DNA of 64,000 bases, from the NCBI GenBank assembly GCA_041504365.1, contig CP167917.1, positions 2,604,001-2,668,000 of the forward strand, read 5' to 3'. Origin of the DNA: Dryocola sp. LX212 (lineage in GTDB: Bacteria > Pseudomonadota > Gammaproteobacteria > Enterobacterales > Enterobacteriaceae). Numbering within the stretch: position 1 is the first letter of the stretch; each line of letters opens with the position of its first letter. A program made the translations under genes and the position numbers. Shown piece after piece: positions 21,764-31,207 of this stretch. Under the pieces are notes generated by a model. It saw nothing but the letters and a program-made list of their open reading frames with translations, ran no database searches and was not told where the DNA came from.

Positions 21764-22885
21764 TTAGTAATCCGCCAGCAGCGTTTTTAACTTCTCGCCT
21801 AATAATTCCCCGCGCCAACCGCTGATTAATTCAGGCATCGACGTCTGCGTCTTTAATTTCCAGTGCCAGTTCAGCAGCTGGTTAATTTGCCGACGTGAGG
21901 CAAGCAGCTCCACGCTTAAGCCGCTGGTTTCACTCACTTCCTGCACTAACGCTTTTATCGCCTTAAAGACTTTGCGGTAGCCGGGCATATCGACCAGGTT
22001 GCTCAGCGGAGCGGGCCACTGTTCTTCCGGGATAGTCTGCGCTTCGGCAACCAGCGCCACCAGCGTCTTGCCATGGAAGCGAATTTCGCTGCCGCTCAGG
22101 CCGAGCTTGTCCAGCTCAGCCAGCGAGCCTGGCATGTAGCGCGCCACCTGCCAGAGGTTCTCTTCGCGAACAACAAAGTTTACCGCCATGTCGCGCTCAC
22201 GCGCCTTGCGCAGCCGCCATGAAGCAAGCTTCTTCAGGCAGGCCAGCTGGCGGGTGCGCAGCTGCCAGGCGTTACCGATTTCGCGCCAGGCTTCTTCCGG
22301 GTCGAGCACTTCCGTGCGGCGGGTTGCCATCAGGTTGCATTCGTCCAGCGCCGCCTTCATCCATCCTGCCGCTTCGGTTTCTTCCATGAGCTTGTGGGCG
22401 ATGGGTAGCAGATAGAACACGTCGGCCGCCGCATATTCACACTGGCGCTCGGTCAGCGGACGAGCCAGCCAGTCGGTGCGGGATTCGCTCTTGTCGAGCG
22501 CGATGCCGGTGAATGACTCCACGATGGTGGCAAAGCCGCAGGACAGGGGACGCCCGCTAAACGCGGCGAGGATCTGGGTATCGATGAACGGATCCGGCAG
22601 AGCACCGAAGGTATTCTGAAAGACTTCGAGATCTTCGCTCCCCGCATGCAGGAATTTAATCACGCTGGTGTCGGCAATCAGCGCCTTGAACGGTGACCAG
22701 TCGGTGATGGTCAGCGGATCGATCAGCGACACCTGCTCGCCGTCGTACAGCTGGATCAGGCCAAGCTGCGGATAATATGTGCGCGTACGTACGAACTCGG
22801 TGTCCAACGCCAGGGCGGAAACCTGACGAGCAGCGTGGCAGACTTCGGCGAGCTGCTCATCAGTGGTAATCATATGGTATGTCAA
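21764..22885 (-). CDS. rnd: Ribonuclease D
   Basis: 3'-to-5' exoribonuclease of the DEDD family acting in tRNA and stable RNA 3'-end maturation. The exonuclease motifs are visible as ALDTEFVRTRTYY, FLHAGSEDLEVF and CEYAAADVFYLLPI; two HRDC domains follow. 373 residues. The start is TTG 22885, as in E. coli rnd, with AGAG about 9 bases upstream; a downstream ATG (MITTDE) is the alternative. The leader carries a hairpin and eight consecutive U residues, the feature known to be needed for rnd translation in E. coli. It reads in the same direction as fadD, 75 bases downstream of it. Confidence 0.96.
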   Translation of the reverse strand: MTYHMITTDEQLAEVCHAARQVSALALDTEFVRTRTYYPQLGLIQLYDGEQVSLIDPLTITDWSPFKALIADTSVIKFLHAGSEDLEVFQNTFGALPDPFIDTQILAAFSGRPLSCGFATIVESFTGIALDKSESRTDWLARPLTERQCEYAAADVFYLLPIAHKLMEETEAAGWMKAALDECNLMATRRTEVLDPEEAWREIGNAWQLRTRQLACLKKLASWRLRKARERDMAVNFVVREENLWQVARYMPGSLAELDKLGLSGSEIRFHGKTLVALVAEAQTIPEEQWPAPLSNLVDMPGYRKVFKAIKALVQEVSETSGLSVELLASRRQINQLLNWHWKLKTQTSMPELISGWRGELLGEKLKTLLADY

Positions 22886-22908
22886 ATTCGGTTCTCTTAG
22901 GTTTGCGC

Positions 22909-22933
22909 AAAAAAAACGCCGGTTTCCCGGCGT
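22909..22933 (-). promoter_or_regulatory. fadD terminator and rnd leader hairpin with U8 tract
   Basis: On the - strand ACGCCGGG-AAA-CCGGCGT is followed at once by eight T residues (22916-22909). It works as a rho-independent terminator for fadD and also forms the 5' leader of rnd, 24 bases before the TTG start. An equivalent hairpin plus U8 has been described for E. coli rnd, where the U-run supports translation. Confidence 0.75.
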
Positions 22934-22960
22934 TATTGCGGCTGACTCGGAGCTCAGACG

Positions 22961-24640
22961 TTATTGTTGATCGGCCTTAGCTGCTTCGTCACGTAGTTCT
23001 CGTCGTAAAATTTTGCCGACGTTGGATTTTGGCAGTTCATCGCGGAACTCCACCAGCTTTGGCACCTTATAACCGGTGAGATGGCGGCGGCAGAATGTGA
23101 TCAGAGATTCTTCGCTCAGCGACGGGTCTTTTTTGACCACGAAGATCTTCACGGTTTCCCCACCGGCCCCGCCGGGCACACCCACTGCGGCCACTTCCAG
23201 CACGCCGGGATGCTCCATCACGACGTCTTCGATTTCGTTCGGGTAAACGTTAAAGCCGGAGACCAGGATCATATCTTTTTTACGGTCGACGATGCGCATG
23301 AAGCCCTCTTCGTCCATCGTTGCGATATCCCCCGTGCGCAGCCAGCCGTCCTGCATGATTTCGTCCGTGGCGTCCGGGCGCTGCCAGTAGCCCAGCATGA
23401 CCTGCGGACCTTTGACGCACAGTTCACCCGGCTCCCCCGGCGGCACTTCGTTACCTTCGTCGTCAATGAGTTTTACTTCGGTGGACGGCACGGGCAGGCC
23501 GATGCTGCCCGTATGACGATCGATATCATGCGGGTTAGCGCTGACCAGCGGCGCGCACTCCGTCAAGCCGTAGCCTTCCAGCAAATAGCGTCCGGTCAGC
23601 TTTACCCAACGTTCCGCCACGGCGTGCTGTACCGGCATCCCGCCCCCGGCAGAAAGATGCAGGCTGGAGAAGTCGAGCTGCTGGAACTCTTTGTTATTAA
23701 GCAGGGCATTGAACAACGTGTTAACGCCGGTCATCGCCGTAAATGGGTATTTCGCCAGCTCTTTGACCAGGCCTGGAATATCGCGCGGGTTAGTGATTAA
23801 CAGGTTTTGCCCGCCCAGCTCGATAAACAGCAGGCAGTTCATGGTCAGCGCAAAGATGTGGTAGAGCGGCAGCGCCGTGACCACCAGCTCTTTACGCTCG
23901 AACAGCAGCGGGCTATACGCCGCCCTCACCTGCTCCAGGTTGGCGAGCATGTTGCGGTGGGTTAGCATCGCCCCTTTCGCCACGCCCGTCGTTCCGCCGG
24001 TGTATTGCAGGAAGGCCAGATCGGTTGAGATGACTTCGGGTTTTACGTACTGCATCCGATAGCCATTGTGCAACGCACTGCGAAACGAGATAGCGTCCGG
24101 CAGGTGATATTTCGGTACCAGACGCTTGATATACTTGACGACAAAGTTCACCACCGTGCCTTTTGCCGCCGAAAGCTGGTCACCCATGCGGGTCAGAATG
24201 ACGTGCTTCACCTGGGTCTTATCGACCACTTTTTCCAGGGTATGGGCAAAGTTTGAAACGATGACGATCGCGCTCGCACCGCTATCGTTAAGCTGATGTT
24301 CCAGCTCGCGCGGGGTGTAAAGCGGATTCACGTTAACCACCACCATGCCCGCGCGCAATATACCAAACAAGGCTATTGGATATTGCAGCAGGTTCGGCAT
24401 CATCAGTGCCACGCGGTCGCCCTTTTGTAGCCCAAGAGCTTCCTGCAGATAAGCTGCGAATGCACGGCTGTGCTCTTCAAGCTTACGGAATGTCATGACC
24501 TCGCCCATGTTCACAAACGCAGGCTGGTCGGCGTAGCGCGCCGTAGCCTGTTCAAACATATCAACCAGGGATTGATAACGATCGGGATTTATCTCGGCCG
24601 CAACGTCGGCCGGGTAGCGGTTAAGCCAGACCTTCTTCAA
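22961..24640 (-). CDS. fadD: Long-chain acyl-CoA synthetase
   Basis: Activates long-chain fatty acids to acyl-CoA at the inner membrane, coupled to FadL uptake, and so makes the FadR ligand. The ANL-family motifs are [16 protein letters not shown] (AMP binding), [24 protein letters not shown] and the fatty-acid signature [21 protein letters not shown] start at TTG 24640 ([12 protein letters not shown] follows) because AGAGGTG lies just upstream and E. coli FadD uses the same TTG; an upstream ATG extension ([11 protein letters not shown]) is open. 559 residues against 561. A FadR operator lies 73-89 bases upstream. Confidence 0.96.
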   Translation of the reverse strand: MKKVWLNRYPADVAAEINPDRYQSLVDMFEQATARYADQPAFVNMGEVMTFRKLEEHSRAFAAYLQEALGLQKGDRVALMMPNLLQYPIALFGILRAGMVVVNVNPLYTPRELEHQLNDSGASAIVIVSNFAHTLEKVVDKTQVKHVILTRMGDQLSAAKGTVVNFVVKYIKRLVPKYHLPDAISFRSALHNGYRMQYVKPEVISTDLAFLQYTGGTTGVAKGAMLTHRNMLANLEQVRAAYSPLLFERKELVVTALPLYHIFALTMNCLLFIELGGQNLLITNPRDIPGLVKELAKYPFTAMTGVNTLFNALLNNKEFQQLDFSSLHLSAGGGMPVQHAVAERWVKLTGRYLLEGYGLTECAPLVSANPHDIDRHTGSIGLPVPSTEVKLIDDEGNEVPPGEPGELCVKGPQVMLGYWQRPDATDEIMQDGWLRTGDIATMDEEGFMRIVDRKKDMILVSGFNVYPNEIEDVVMEHPGVLEVAAVGVPGGAGGETVKIFVVKKDPSLSEESLITFCRRHLTGYKVPKLVEFRDELPKSNVGKILRRELRDEAAKADQQ

Positions 24641-24712
24641 GGATTCACCTCTGAATGTATTATTTGTCGTCATCACAACCCCAATCAGGATACACGCCGT
24701 TAACATAATATT

Positions 24713-24729
24713 AACTCAGCGTACCAGTT
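24713..24729. promoter_or_regulatory. FadR operator of fadD
   Basis: On the - strand the 17-mer reads AACTGGTACGCTGAGTT, 14 of 17 identical to the E. coli fadD operator as I recall it. It lies 73-89 bases upstream of the TTG start codon. FadR itself is encoded 11 kb away in this window. Confidence 0.75.
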
Positions 24730-24795
24730 TAAGAATTAAGCTGATTTAAGGTTGCGAAGCGCATCACTCTTTTTTTTCATCCGTCCTGGACAAAA

Positions 24796-24824
24796 GCAAA
24801 CAGCGGCAAAGCCGCTGTTTGAAA
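24796..24824 (-). terminator. Terminator of yeaY
   Basis: AAACAGCGGC-AAA-GCCGCTGTTT, a perfect 10-bp stem 20 bases past the yeaY stop, followed on the - strand by GCTTTTG. Confidence 0.75.
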
Positions 24825-24843
24825 AAATAGCTAAAACAAAGTG

Positions 24844-25440
24844 TTATTCGGTTACGATCGTTTGCACCTGTGCAGGTCCCGGGGCATACCATCCTGCTCC
24901 GCCCCACATACCATAATGGCCGCGGTAAGGATAAGGGCCACCCCAGAACCAGGGATCTATGGGCTGCGGCGGCAAGACAATCTGCTGGGTTACGCGCCAC
25001 CGCTTGTACCCCGTCACCTGCATCAACATAAATTTATACGGCGTCTGTCCTACTTTACCGTCTATCGAGCCGGTAATAGGGCCAACAACGGTGACCAGTT
25101 GCCCGCGGAAGTCTACCGGGTCGAGGAAGCCGTTAACGTCCGCATAAATCCGGCCTTTGGACGGTTCGCCAAGCTGAGGCCGAGCGCCTTCATCGAGGCT
25201 GACAGTGGCGATTTCGAGGCGGGTTTTGCCTTCGCGGTTGTCAATATTGACCACGCGCCCGCCAAAGCGTGCCTCCTGACCAACATACAGCTGCGGAGCA
25301 TTCATCACCCGCACCAGATCCTGCTGAGGCGTGGGACTGGTGCCTTTAATGGCATCCGGTACCGTCACACAGCCAGCAAGCAGCAGCGCTGCGACCACGA
25401 CAAGCGCTCCGCCGAACTTCCTGACATTACAATCAGCCAT
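24844..25440 (-). CDS. yeaY: Slp-family outer-membrane lipoprotein
   Basis: Lipoprotein of 198 residues with signal peptide and lipobox LLAGC near residue 24, then the Slp domain ([52 protein letters not shown]). The C-terminus is rich in Pro, Trp, Tyr and Gly ([14 protein letters not shown]), as in E. coli YeaY. The cellular role is unknown; E. coli yeaY is a sigma-E regulon member, but I could not identify a convincing sigma-E promoter here. GGAGATGGG lies before the ATG. 45 bases downstream of tsaB in the same direction. Confidence 0.92.
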   Translation of the reverse strand: MADCNVRKFGGALVVVAALLLAGCVTVPDAIKGTSPTPQQDLVRVMNAPQLYVGQEARFGGRVVNIDNREGKTRLEIATVSLDEGARPQLGEPSKGRIYADVNGFLDPVDFRGQLVTVVGPITGSIDGKVGQTPYKFMLMQVTGYKRWRVTQQIVLPPQPIDPWFWGGPYPYRGHYGMWGGAGWYAPGPAQVQTIVTE

Positions 25441-25485
25441 ATCCCATCTCCTTAAACGACGTTACCGGTCTGGCAACGCGGCGTA

Positions 25486-26181
25486 TTACTCTTTTCCGGG
25501 AAGTTTCTTCCATGTCACTTCGTTACGCAGGTAGACAGGTTCCGCTTGCTCAACGGCAACCGTCCGATCTGCGTTAAATGCCTGGATCGCCAGCGGCAGC
25601 ATGTCTTCCGCTGCGGGCAGCGTGGTTTTACCGTCCTGCACAATAACACGACTGTTTAACGCCATATCCGGCCACGCCTGCCAGCCGGTTCCAACTGTAG
25701 CCCACTCGCCGTCCAGCTGCTTCAACCGCTCGGCAACCGCTTCCGGTTTCAGCACTGCTTCGGTTTCTTCACCGTGCCAGACGCCCTGCTCGTCACGCTG
25801 GTATTCAGCCCAGTAGACTTCACCCATGCGGGCATCGATGGCGGCCAGCACGCGAGTTGCCCCCGTCTGCCGCCATGCGCCCTGGGCCATGGTGGCAAGG
25901 GTTGACACGCCGATTAGCGGCAGCTCCGCGCCCAGCGCCAGTCCCTGCGCAATACCGATACCGATACGTACGCCGGTAAAACTGCCCGGGCCTCGCCCGT
26001 AGGCAAGCGCGTTCAGTTCAGACAAGGAAAGGCCGCTCTGGTTCAGGATGTCCTGCACCAGAGGCAAAATACGTTGGGTATGCTCGCGTGGGCACAGCTC
26101 GAAATGGGCACGAGAGGTGCCTTCATTGTACAGGGCAACCGAACAGGCTTCTGTCGCGGTATCGATGGCTAAAATTCGCAT
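25486..26181 (-). CDS. tsaB: tRNA N6-threonylcarbamoyladenosine modification protein TsaB
   Basis: Partner of TsaD, TsaC and TsaE in making t6A37 on ANN-decoding tRNAs, an essential modification. The 231-residue product has the ASKHA-fold start [17 protein letters not shown] and conserved [16 protein letters not shown]. It lacks the histidine metal site of TsaD, as expected for TsaB. Length equals E. coli. It follows yoaA and precedes yeaY on the - strand, the K-12 order. Confidence 0.96.
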   Translation of the reverse strand: MRILAIDTATEACSVALYNEGTSRAHFELCPREHTQRILPLVQDILNQSGLSLSELNALAYGRGPGSFTGVRIGIGIAQGLALGAELPLIGVSTLATMAQGAWRQTGATRVLAAIDARMGEVYWAEYQRDEQGVWHGEETEAVLKPEAVAERLKQLDGEWATVGTGWQAWPDMALNSRVIVQDGKTTLPAAEDMLPLAIQAFNADRTVAVEQAEPVYLRNEVTWKKLPGKE

Positions 26182-26263
26182 GGACTGGCCAACCTCTGGC
26201 GAGAATCTAAGGTAATGAATAAGGTCAAAAATCGGCGCGCATCATACCATAGTCTGGCACAAT

Positions 26264-28174
26264 TTACCGCGCCGATGGGGTATTAAGGAACTCGACCGCC
26301 CGATTTATATCCCGCGTGCGCGGCGTCGGCGGCAGGCTGTTCAGAAAGACGGCACCGTACGGGCGCATCACCAGACGGTTATCGCAAATCACCAGTACGC
26401 CACGATCGTCTACATCGCGAATCAGGCGTCCCACGCCCTGCTTGAGGGTAATAACCGCATCAGGCAGCTGCACGTCGTCGAAGGGCTCTCCACCCCGCAG
26501 GCGGCAGTCTTCCATGCGCGCCTTGAGCAGCGGATCGTCCGGCGAGGTAAACGGCAGCTTGTCGATAATAACAAGGGACAGCGCGTCACCCCGCACATCG
26601 ACCCCTTCCCAGAAGCTGCTGGTTGCTACCAGCAGGGCATTCCCGGCGCTGACAAACTGCTCGAGCAGCTGGCCTTTGCTGGTCTCACCCTGCAGCAGCA
26701 CCGGCAACGTCATGTTAGCCCTGAACTGCTCGGCCAGCTCCCTCATCATGGCGTGGGAGGTGCAAAGCATGAAGCAGCGGCCGTTGTTGGCTTCAATCAG
26801 CGGCTGGAGCATTTTTGCCAGATGCCGGGCCGCATGGGGCTGGTTTGGCGTCGGCAGGCCGCGCGGCACGCAGAGCAGCGCCTGGGTGGCGTAATCAAAC
26901 GGGCTGGCCAGCAGCATCGTCTCGGCGTTATCAATGCCGAGGCGGTCGGTGAAGTGGCTAAGCTGATCGTTCACCGAAAGCGTCGCAGAGGTGAATATCC
27001 ACGTGCCTTTTTTCTGCGCAATCACCTCTTTGAATTTATCGGCGACCGACAGCGGCGTGAGCGCCAGCGTGAAGTTTCGTGAGTTACACTCATACCAGTA
27101 GCTGTAGCCTGGCTGGTTAACGTCTTTGAGACGCTTGATGCGGCCGCGGTAGATAACCGCCCGCTCAAACGCGGCGTCAAGCAATGCCGATCGGCCCAGA
27201 GAGAGTTTGGCGACGTCGTAGCAAAGTTCAAGCGCATCGTCGAGCAGCAGCAGGGCTCGCTGAATGGCTGGCTGAGCGAGCAGTTCGCGCAGGTTGCCGC
27301 GATAACCCGGGTCACCAAGCTGCAGACGGAAATCCTGGGTGCTCTGCGCCAGGCGGTCGGCACTTTTTTGCAGCTGCTGGGCATCGCGCACTTCGGTGCG
27401 GTAGGCGATGGAGATATCTTTTGCTAAATCGAGCAGCTGGCGGCTGGAGACGGACTGGCCAAAGTACTGGCTGGCAATATCCGGGATCTGATGGGCCTCA
27501 TCGAAGATCATCACTTCCGCTTCGGGGATCAGCTCAGCAAAACCGCTCTCTTTGACGACCATATCGGCCAGGAACAGGTGATGGTTTACGACAACCACGT
27601 CAGCATCCATCGCCTTCTTACGCGCTTTAACAACAAAACAGTCTTTATACAGCGGGCAGTCCTGGCCCAGGCAGTTGTCGTTGGTGCTGGTGACCAGCGG
27701 CCAGACGGTGGAATCTTCCGCCACGTCGGTGCAGGTGCTGATGTCGCCGTCAACGGCTTCGATGGCCCAGCCGCGCAGCTTGACGACCTCACTCAGAGTT
27801 TGCACAGGGAGATCGCCTCCGGCGAGCGCCTGCTGCTCGAGGCGCTCAATACAGAGGTAGTTAGAGCGCCCTTTTAGCAGTGCCAGACGCCCTTTAAAGT
27901 CCAGCGCCTTCGCAACGGTCGGCAGGTCTCTGGAATAGAGCTGGTCCTGGAGCGCTTTCGACCCGGTGGAAATAATGACTTTTTTGCCTGAACGCAGCGC
28001 GGGCGCCAGGTAGGCATAGGTTTTGCCCGTGCCGGTTCCTGCCTCAACCACCAGTTCGCGCCCGTCTTTAATGGCTTTGGCGACGGCATGAGCCATCTCA
28101 CGCTGCGGCTCGCGTGGTTTAAAGCCTGGTATCGCTGAAGCGAGCTGGCCGTCTGCTGCAAAATCGTCCGTCAC
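26264..28174 (-). CDS. yoaA: DinG-family ATP-dependent helicase YoaA
   Basis: XPD/DinG-type 5'-to-3' DNA helicase with an iron-sulfur cluster; in E. coli it binds the HolC subunit of DNA polymerase III and helps repair stalled replication. Of 636 residues, Walker A is EAGTGTGKTYAYL, the DEAH box is MIFDEAHQIPD, and motif VI includes LKQGVGRLIRD. Four cysteines for the cluster fall between about 110 and 185 (SNYLCIE, CLGQDCPLYKDC). Length equals E. coli. Divergent from yoaB, 128 bases apart. Confidence 0.96.
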   Translation of the reverse strand: MTDDFAADGQLASAIPGFKPREPQREMAHAVAKAIKDGRELVVEAGTGTGKTYAYLAPALRSGKKVIISTGSKALQDQLYSRDLPTVAKALDFKGRLALLKGRSNYLCIERLEQQALAGGDLPVQTLSEVVKLRGWAIEAVDGDISTCTDVAEDSTVWPLVTSTNDNCLGQDCPLYKDCFVVKARKKAMDADVVVVNHHLFLADMVVKESGFAELIPEAEVMIFDEAHQIPDIASQYFGQSVSSRQLLDLAKDISIAYRTEVRDAQQLQKSADRLAQSTQDFRLQLGDPGYRGNLRELLAQPAIQRALLLLDDALELCYDVAKLSLGRSALLDAAFERAVIYRGRIKRLKDVNQPGYSYWYECNSRNFTLALTPLSVADKFKEVIAQKKGTWIFTSATLSVNDQLSHFTDRLGIDNAETMLLASPFDYATQALLCVPRGLPTPNQPHAARHLAKMLQPLIEANNGRCFMLCTSHAMMRELAEQFRANMTLPVLLQGETSKGQLLEQFVSAGNALLVATSSFWEGVDVRGDALSLVIIDKLPFTSPDDPLLKARMEDCRLRGGEPFDDVQLPDAVITLKQGVGRLIRDVDDRGVLVICDNRLVMRPYGAVFLNSLPPTPRTRDINRAVEFLNTPSAR

Positions 28175-28302
28175 ATTACCCCCTGGATATAAGCCGGCGA
28201 TTATGTCAGTCCGAGCGCGGTTAATCCAGCAAGCAGGTAGCCGCGGGCGGTTGATGATGGCAGACTGTTGGGCACTTTTAAAAAGCAGATAAGGAAAATG
28301 TC

Positions 28303-28647
28303 ATGAGTCTTGTGCGTATTAAACCAGAAGCGCGTATGTCCGATGCGATCATCCACAACCAGACAGTTTACTACACCGGCGTGCCGGAAAATCTGGATGC
28401 GGACGCCTACGAGCAGACCGCCAATACGCTGGCGCAGATAGACGCCCTGCTGGCCGAGCTGGACAGCGATAAAACCCGCATTCTGGACGTGACCATCTTT
28501 TTGCCGGACGGCAATGACTTCGCGGCCATGAATAAAGCTTGGGATGAGTGGGTTGTGGCGGGTCAGGCACCGGTACGCTGCACCGTACAGGCCCAGCTGA
28601 TGAACCCGCGCTATAAGATTGAAATTAAAATTATCGCGGCGGTTTGA
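28303..28647 (+). CDS. yoaB: RidA/YjgF-family protein YoaB
   Basis: Small trimer-forming protein of 114 residues in the Rid family. RidA itself hydrolyses reactive enamine and imine intermediates, but YoaB is a paralogue whose substrate is not established. YYTGVPENLDADAYEQTANTLAQID and PVRCTVQAQLMNPRYKIEIK match E. coli YoaB; the arginine in VRCTVQA is the family's substrate-binding arginine. AAGGAAA precedes the ATG by 8 bases. No signal peptide; cytosolic. Confidence 0.93.
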   Translation: MSLVRIKPEARMSDAIIHNQTVYYTGVPENLDADAYEQTANTLAQIDALLAELDSDKTRILDVTIFLPDGNDFAAMNKAWDEWVVAGQAPVRCTVQAQLMNPRYKIEIKIIAAV

Positions 28648-28654
28648 TCTTTTT

Positions 28655-28722
28655 GTCGGATGACGCTTCTGTCCGGCCTGATGCAGGCTGGATAAGCGGC
28701 GGGTCATCCACCGCTAATCGAG
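28655..28722. repeat. REP-like repeat between yoaB and yoaH
   Basis: GTCGGATGACGC with inverse forms GGATAAGCGGCGGGTCATCC around a GCCTGATGCAGGC hairpin, placed between convergent gene ends. Confidence 0.5.
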
Positions 28723-28731
28723 CGCCAGAAG

Positions 28732-28980
28732 CTAATCGTCCTCCTGGTCGCTGTCCGGGCCGTGGCCGTAATCGGTTTGCTCTTCCGGCGTCTGTTCTTC
28801 CTCGTCCTCTTCATCCTCAAACCGGGCAACCACCATTTCGCCTGTGTGATTAGCGCGGATTTCCGCCGCAACGATGGTGATAGCTTCGCCGCTGCTCATA
28901 CCCTGAGCCATCAGCTCCTGAATACGCTCGACGGCTTTCTGCTGCTGCTCGTGAGAGAGTGCTGGTAAACCTGAAATCAT
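28732..28980 (-). CDS. yoaH: UPF0181 family protein with a long acidic tail
   Basis: Small protein of 82 residues. The first 55 ([42 protein letters not shown]) match E. coli YoaH, whose function is unknown. The remaining part, rich in Glu and Asp ([13 protein letters not shown] and DSDQEDD), has no counterpart in the 59-residue K-12 protein. AGGAGTTTCCGATG gives a good ribosome site. Divergent from pabB, 82 bases apart. Confidence 0.88.
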   Translation of the reverse strand: MISGLPALSHEQQQKAVERIQELMAQGMSSGEAITIVAAEIRANHTGEMVVARFEDEEDEEEQTPEEQTDYGHGPDSDQEDD

Positions 28981-29062
28981 CGGAAACTCCTGTTACATTG
29001 CTAACGTTAATTATATTCATGCTGCCCACGGTTCGCGGCAGCTTTCGTTTCAGGTTGTGGTA

Positions 29063-30424
29063 ATGACGTTGAAGACTCTTGCTTTACATCCCCTTCCCTG
29101 GCAGCCGGACGCCGTGCAACGCTATTTTGCAGCTCTATCAGATGAGCCCTGGGCCATGCTGCTGCATTCGGGGTTCGCCGACCATCCTCACAACCGTTTT
29201 GATATTCTTGTCGCCCGCCCCTGCGTCACGCTTGAAACCTGCGGCCTGCGCACGACGAAAACGGTCGACTACGTCAGGACGGAGCACGACGGGGATCCGC
29301 TGACTTTGCTGCAGCAGGCGCTGGATAGTTATGGCGTGAAGCCGCAGCCGCAGGCGGACCTGCCCTTTGTGGGCGGCGCGCTGGGGCTGTTTGGTTACGA
29401 TCTGGGGCGACATTTTGAAAAAATCCCGCGCCTGGCGCAAGCCTCTGTCCACACGCCGGACATGGCGGTGGGGATTTATGACTGGGCGTTAATTGCCGAC
29501 CACCAGAAAAAGCAGCTTACCCTGCTGTGCTGGAACGATGTTGCCGCTCGTCTGATCTGGCTGGAGTCGCTTATCGTGCCCGACCGCGAGCCGTTCCGGC
29601 TGACCTCCGGCTGGCAATCAAATATGACGCGGGAACAGTATGGACGTAAATTCCGCCGAATACAGGAATATCTTCTTAGCGGCGACTGTTATCAGGTGAA
29701 TCTCGCCCAGCGTTTCAGCGCGTCTTACTCGGGCGATGAGTGGCAGGCTTTCAAAAAGCTCAATGACGCAAACCGCGCGCCGTTCAGCGCCTTTATCCGT
29801 TTACCGACAAGCACGATCCTGAGCCTCTCCCCCGAGCGGTTTATTTTGCTGGAGGGAAAGGACATTCAGACCAGGCCAATCAAAGGCACGCTGCCGCGCC
29901 TGAGCGACCCTGCTGAAGATGCGAAGCAGGCGGAAAAGCTGGCTAGTTCGCCGAAGGATCGCGCCGAAAATCTGATGATTGTCGATCTGCTGCGCAACGA
30001 CATTGGCCGCGTGGCGGTTCCAGGCAGCGTGCGCGTCCCGGAACTGTTTGTCGTCGAACCCTTCCCGGCGGTACATCATCTGGTCAGCACGATTACTGCT
30101 AAGCTTCCTGATTATTTACAAGCAACCGATCTGCTGCGCGCCTGCTTTCCCGGCGGCTCGATTACCGGCGCGCCTAAAGTTCGGGCGATGGAAATTATTG
30201 AAGAGCTGGAGCCGGACCGTCGCAACGCGTGGTGCGGCAGCATCGGCTATATCAGCTTCTGCGGTAATATGGACACCAGCATCACCATCCGCACGCTCAC
30301 CGCCGAAAACGGCAGGCTTTACTGCTCCGCGGGCGGCGGCATAGTGGCAGACAGCACGGAGGCGGCCGAATACCAGGAAACCTTTGATAAAGTTAATCGT
30401 ATCCTTCCCCAACTGGAGAATTAA
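29063..30424 (+). CDS. pabB: Aminodeoxychorismate synthase component I
   Basis: Adds ammonia from PabA to chorismate to form 4-amino-4-deoxychorismate, the precursor of p-aminobenzoate and folate. The C-terminal chorismate-binding domain contains RPIKGTLPRL, DRAENLMIVDLLRNDIGRV, PGGSITGAPKVRAMEII and AGGGIVADS. GGALGLFGYDLGR near residue 100 belongs to the N-terminal domain. I choose ATG 29063, which gives 453 residues as in E. coli and has AGG 8 bases upstream; GTG 29057 is possible. nudL starts three bases after the stop, so the two are likely cotranscribed. Confidence 0.95.
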   Translation: MTLKTLALHPLPWQPDAVQRYFAALSDEPWAMLLHSGFADHPHNRFDILVARPCVTLETCGLRTTKTVDYVRTEHDGDPLTLLQQALDSYGVKPQPQADLPFVGGALGLFGYDLGRHFEKIPRLAQASVHTPDMAVGIYDWALIADHQKKQLTLLCWNDVAARLIWLESLIVPDREPFRLTSGWQSNMTREQYGRKFRRIQEYLLSGDCYQVNLAQRFSASYSGDEWQAFKKLNDANRAPFSAFIRLPTSTILSLSPERFILLEGKDIQTRPIKGTLPRLSDPAEDAKQAEKLASSPKDRAENLMIVDLLRNDIGRVAVPGSVRVPELFVVEPFPAVHHLVSTITAKLPDYLQATDLLRACFPGGSITGAPKVRAMEIIEELEPDRRNAWCGSIGYISFCGNMDTSITIRTLTAENGRLYCSAGGGIVADSTEAAEYQETFDKVNRILPQLEN

Positions 30425-30427
30425 GGC

Positions 30428-31006
30428 ATGCCTGGCTCGTCCCTGACGTTAAGCGACTTTTTATCGCGTTTTCAGATGCTGCAGCCCACAACGAGAGATC
30501 TCACGGGCAACAAGCGTCAGGCTGCGGTACTGGTGCCCATAGTGCGCCGCCCTCAGCCTGGCCTGCTGCTGACCCAGCGCTCTCCGATGCTGCGCAAACA
30601 TCCGGGTCAGGTCGCCTTTCCCGGCGGTGCGGTAGACAGTACTGACGCGTCCTTAATTGCCGCCGCACTCAGGGAAACCCACGAAGAAGTCGCTATTCCT
30701 CCTGAGTCAGTGGAGATAATCGGGACTTTGCCGCCCGTGGACAGCGTGACAGGTTTCCAGGTCACGCCCGTTGTCGGCATCATCCCTCCAGATTTGCCGT
30801 ACTACGCCAGCGAAGATGAGGTCGCCGCCGTTTTTGAGATGCCGCTGATGGAGGCGCTGCGCCTGGGCCGCTATCATCCGCTGGATATCCATCGCCGGGG
30901 CAACGCCCATCGCGTGTGGCTCTCCTGGTATCAGCACTATTTTGTCTGGGGCATGACGGCGGGCATTATCCGCGAGCTGGCATTACAGATAGGTGTGGAA
31001 GCTTGA
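30428..31006 (+). CDS. nudL: Nudix CoA pyrophosphatase NudL
   Basis: Nudix hydrolase of 192 residues, predicted to cleave coenzyme A or its derivatives into phosphopantetheine and 3',5'-ADP. The Nudix box reads [20 protein letters not shown] followed by EEVAI, with the upstream UPF0035 motif ([19 protein letters not shown]) that marks CoA-type members. Length equals E. coli NudL (YeaB). Only 3 bases after pabB, as in K-12. sdaA follows after 201 bases in which I see no further gene. Confidence 0.93.
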   Translation: MPGSSLTLSDFLSRFQMLQPTTRDLTGNKRQAAVLVPIVRRPQPGLLLTQRSPMLRKHPGQVAFPGGAVDSTDASLIAAALRETHEEVAIPPESVEIIGTLPPVDSVTGFQVTPVVGIIPPDLPYYASEDEVAAVFEMPLMEALRLGRYHPLDIHRRGNAHRVWLSWYQHYFVWGMTAGIIRELALQIGVEA

Positions 31007-31207
31007 TCACCCTTTTATTCTGCCGGTTAGCCTATATTAAGCAGTGAGTCTTGCTGGATATGGGCTGATATTAGGCGTTTTATCGTTAATCATTAGTTTA
31101 ATTCATGTGAATAGTTTACTACTGTTAGCAATAAATTTTTACACTAGCGCCTGGATTATTTACAGCATCATATTTTTTGAAAACGGTGTTCTTTAAGGAG
31201 TTATCTA

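Noticed and set aside
25441-25520. Sigma-E promoter for yeaY
   Set aside because: A GAAACTT-like -35 exists on the - strand, but no matching -10 at the right distance.
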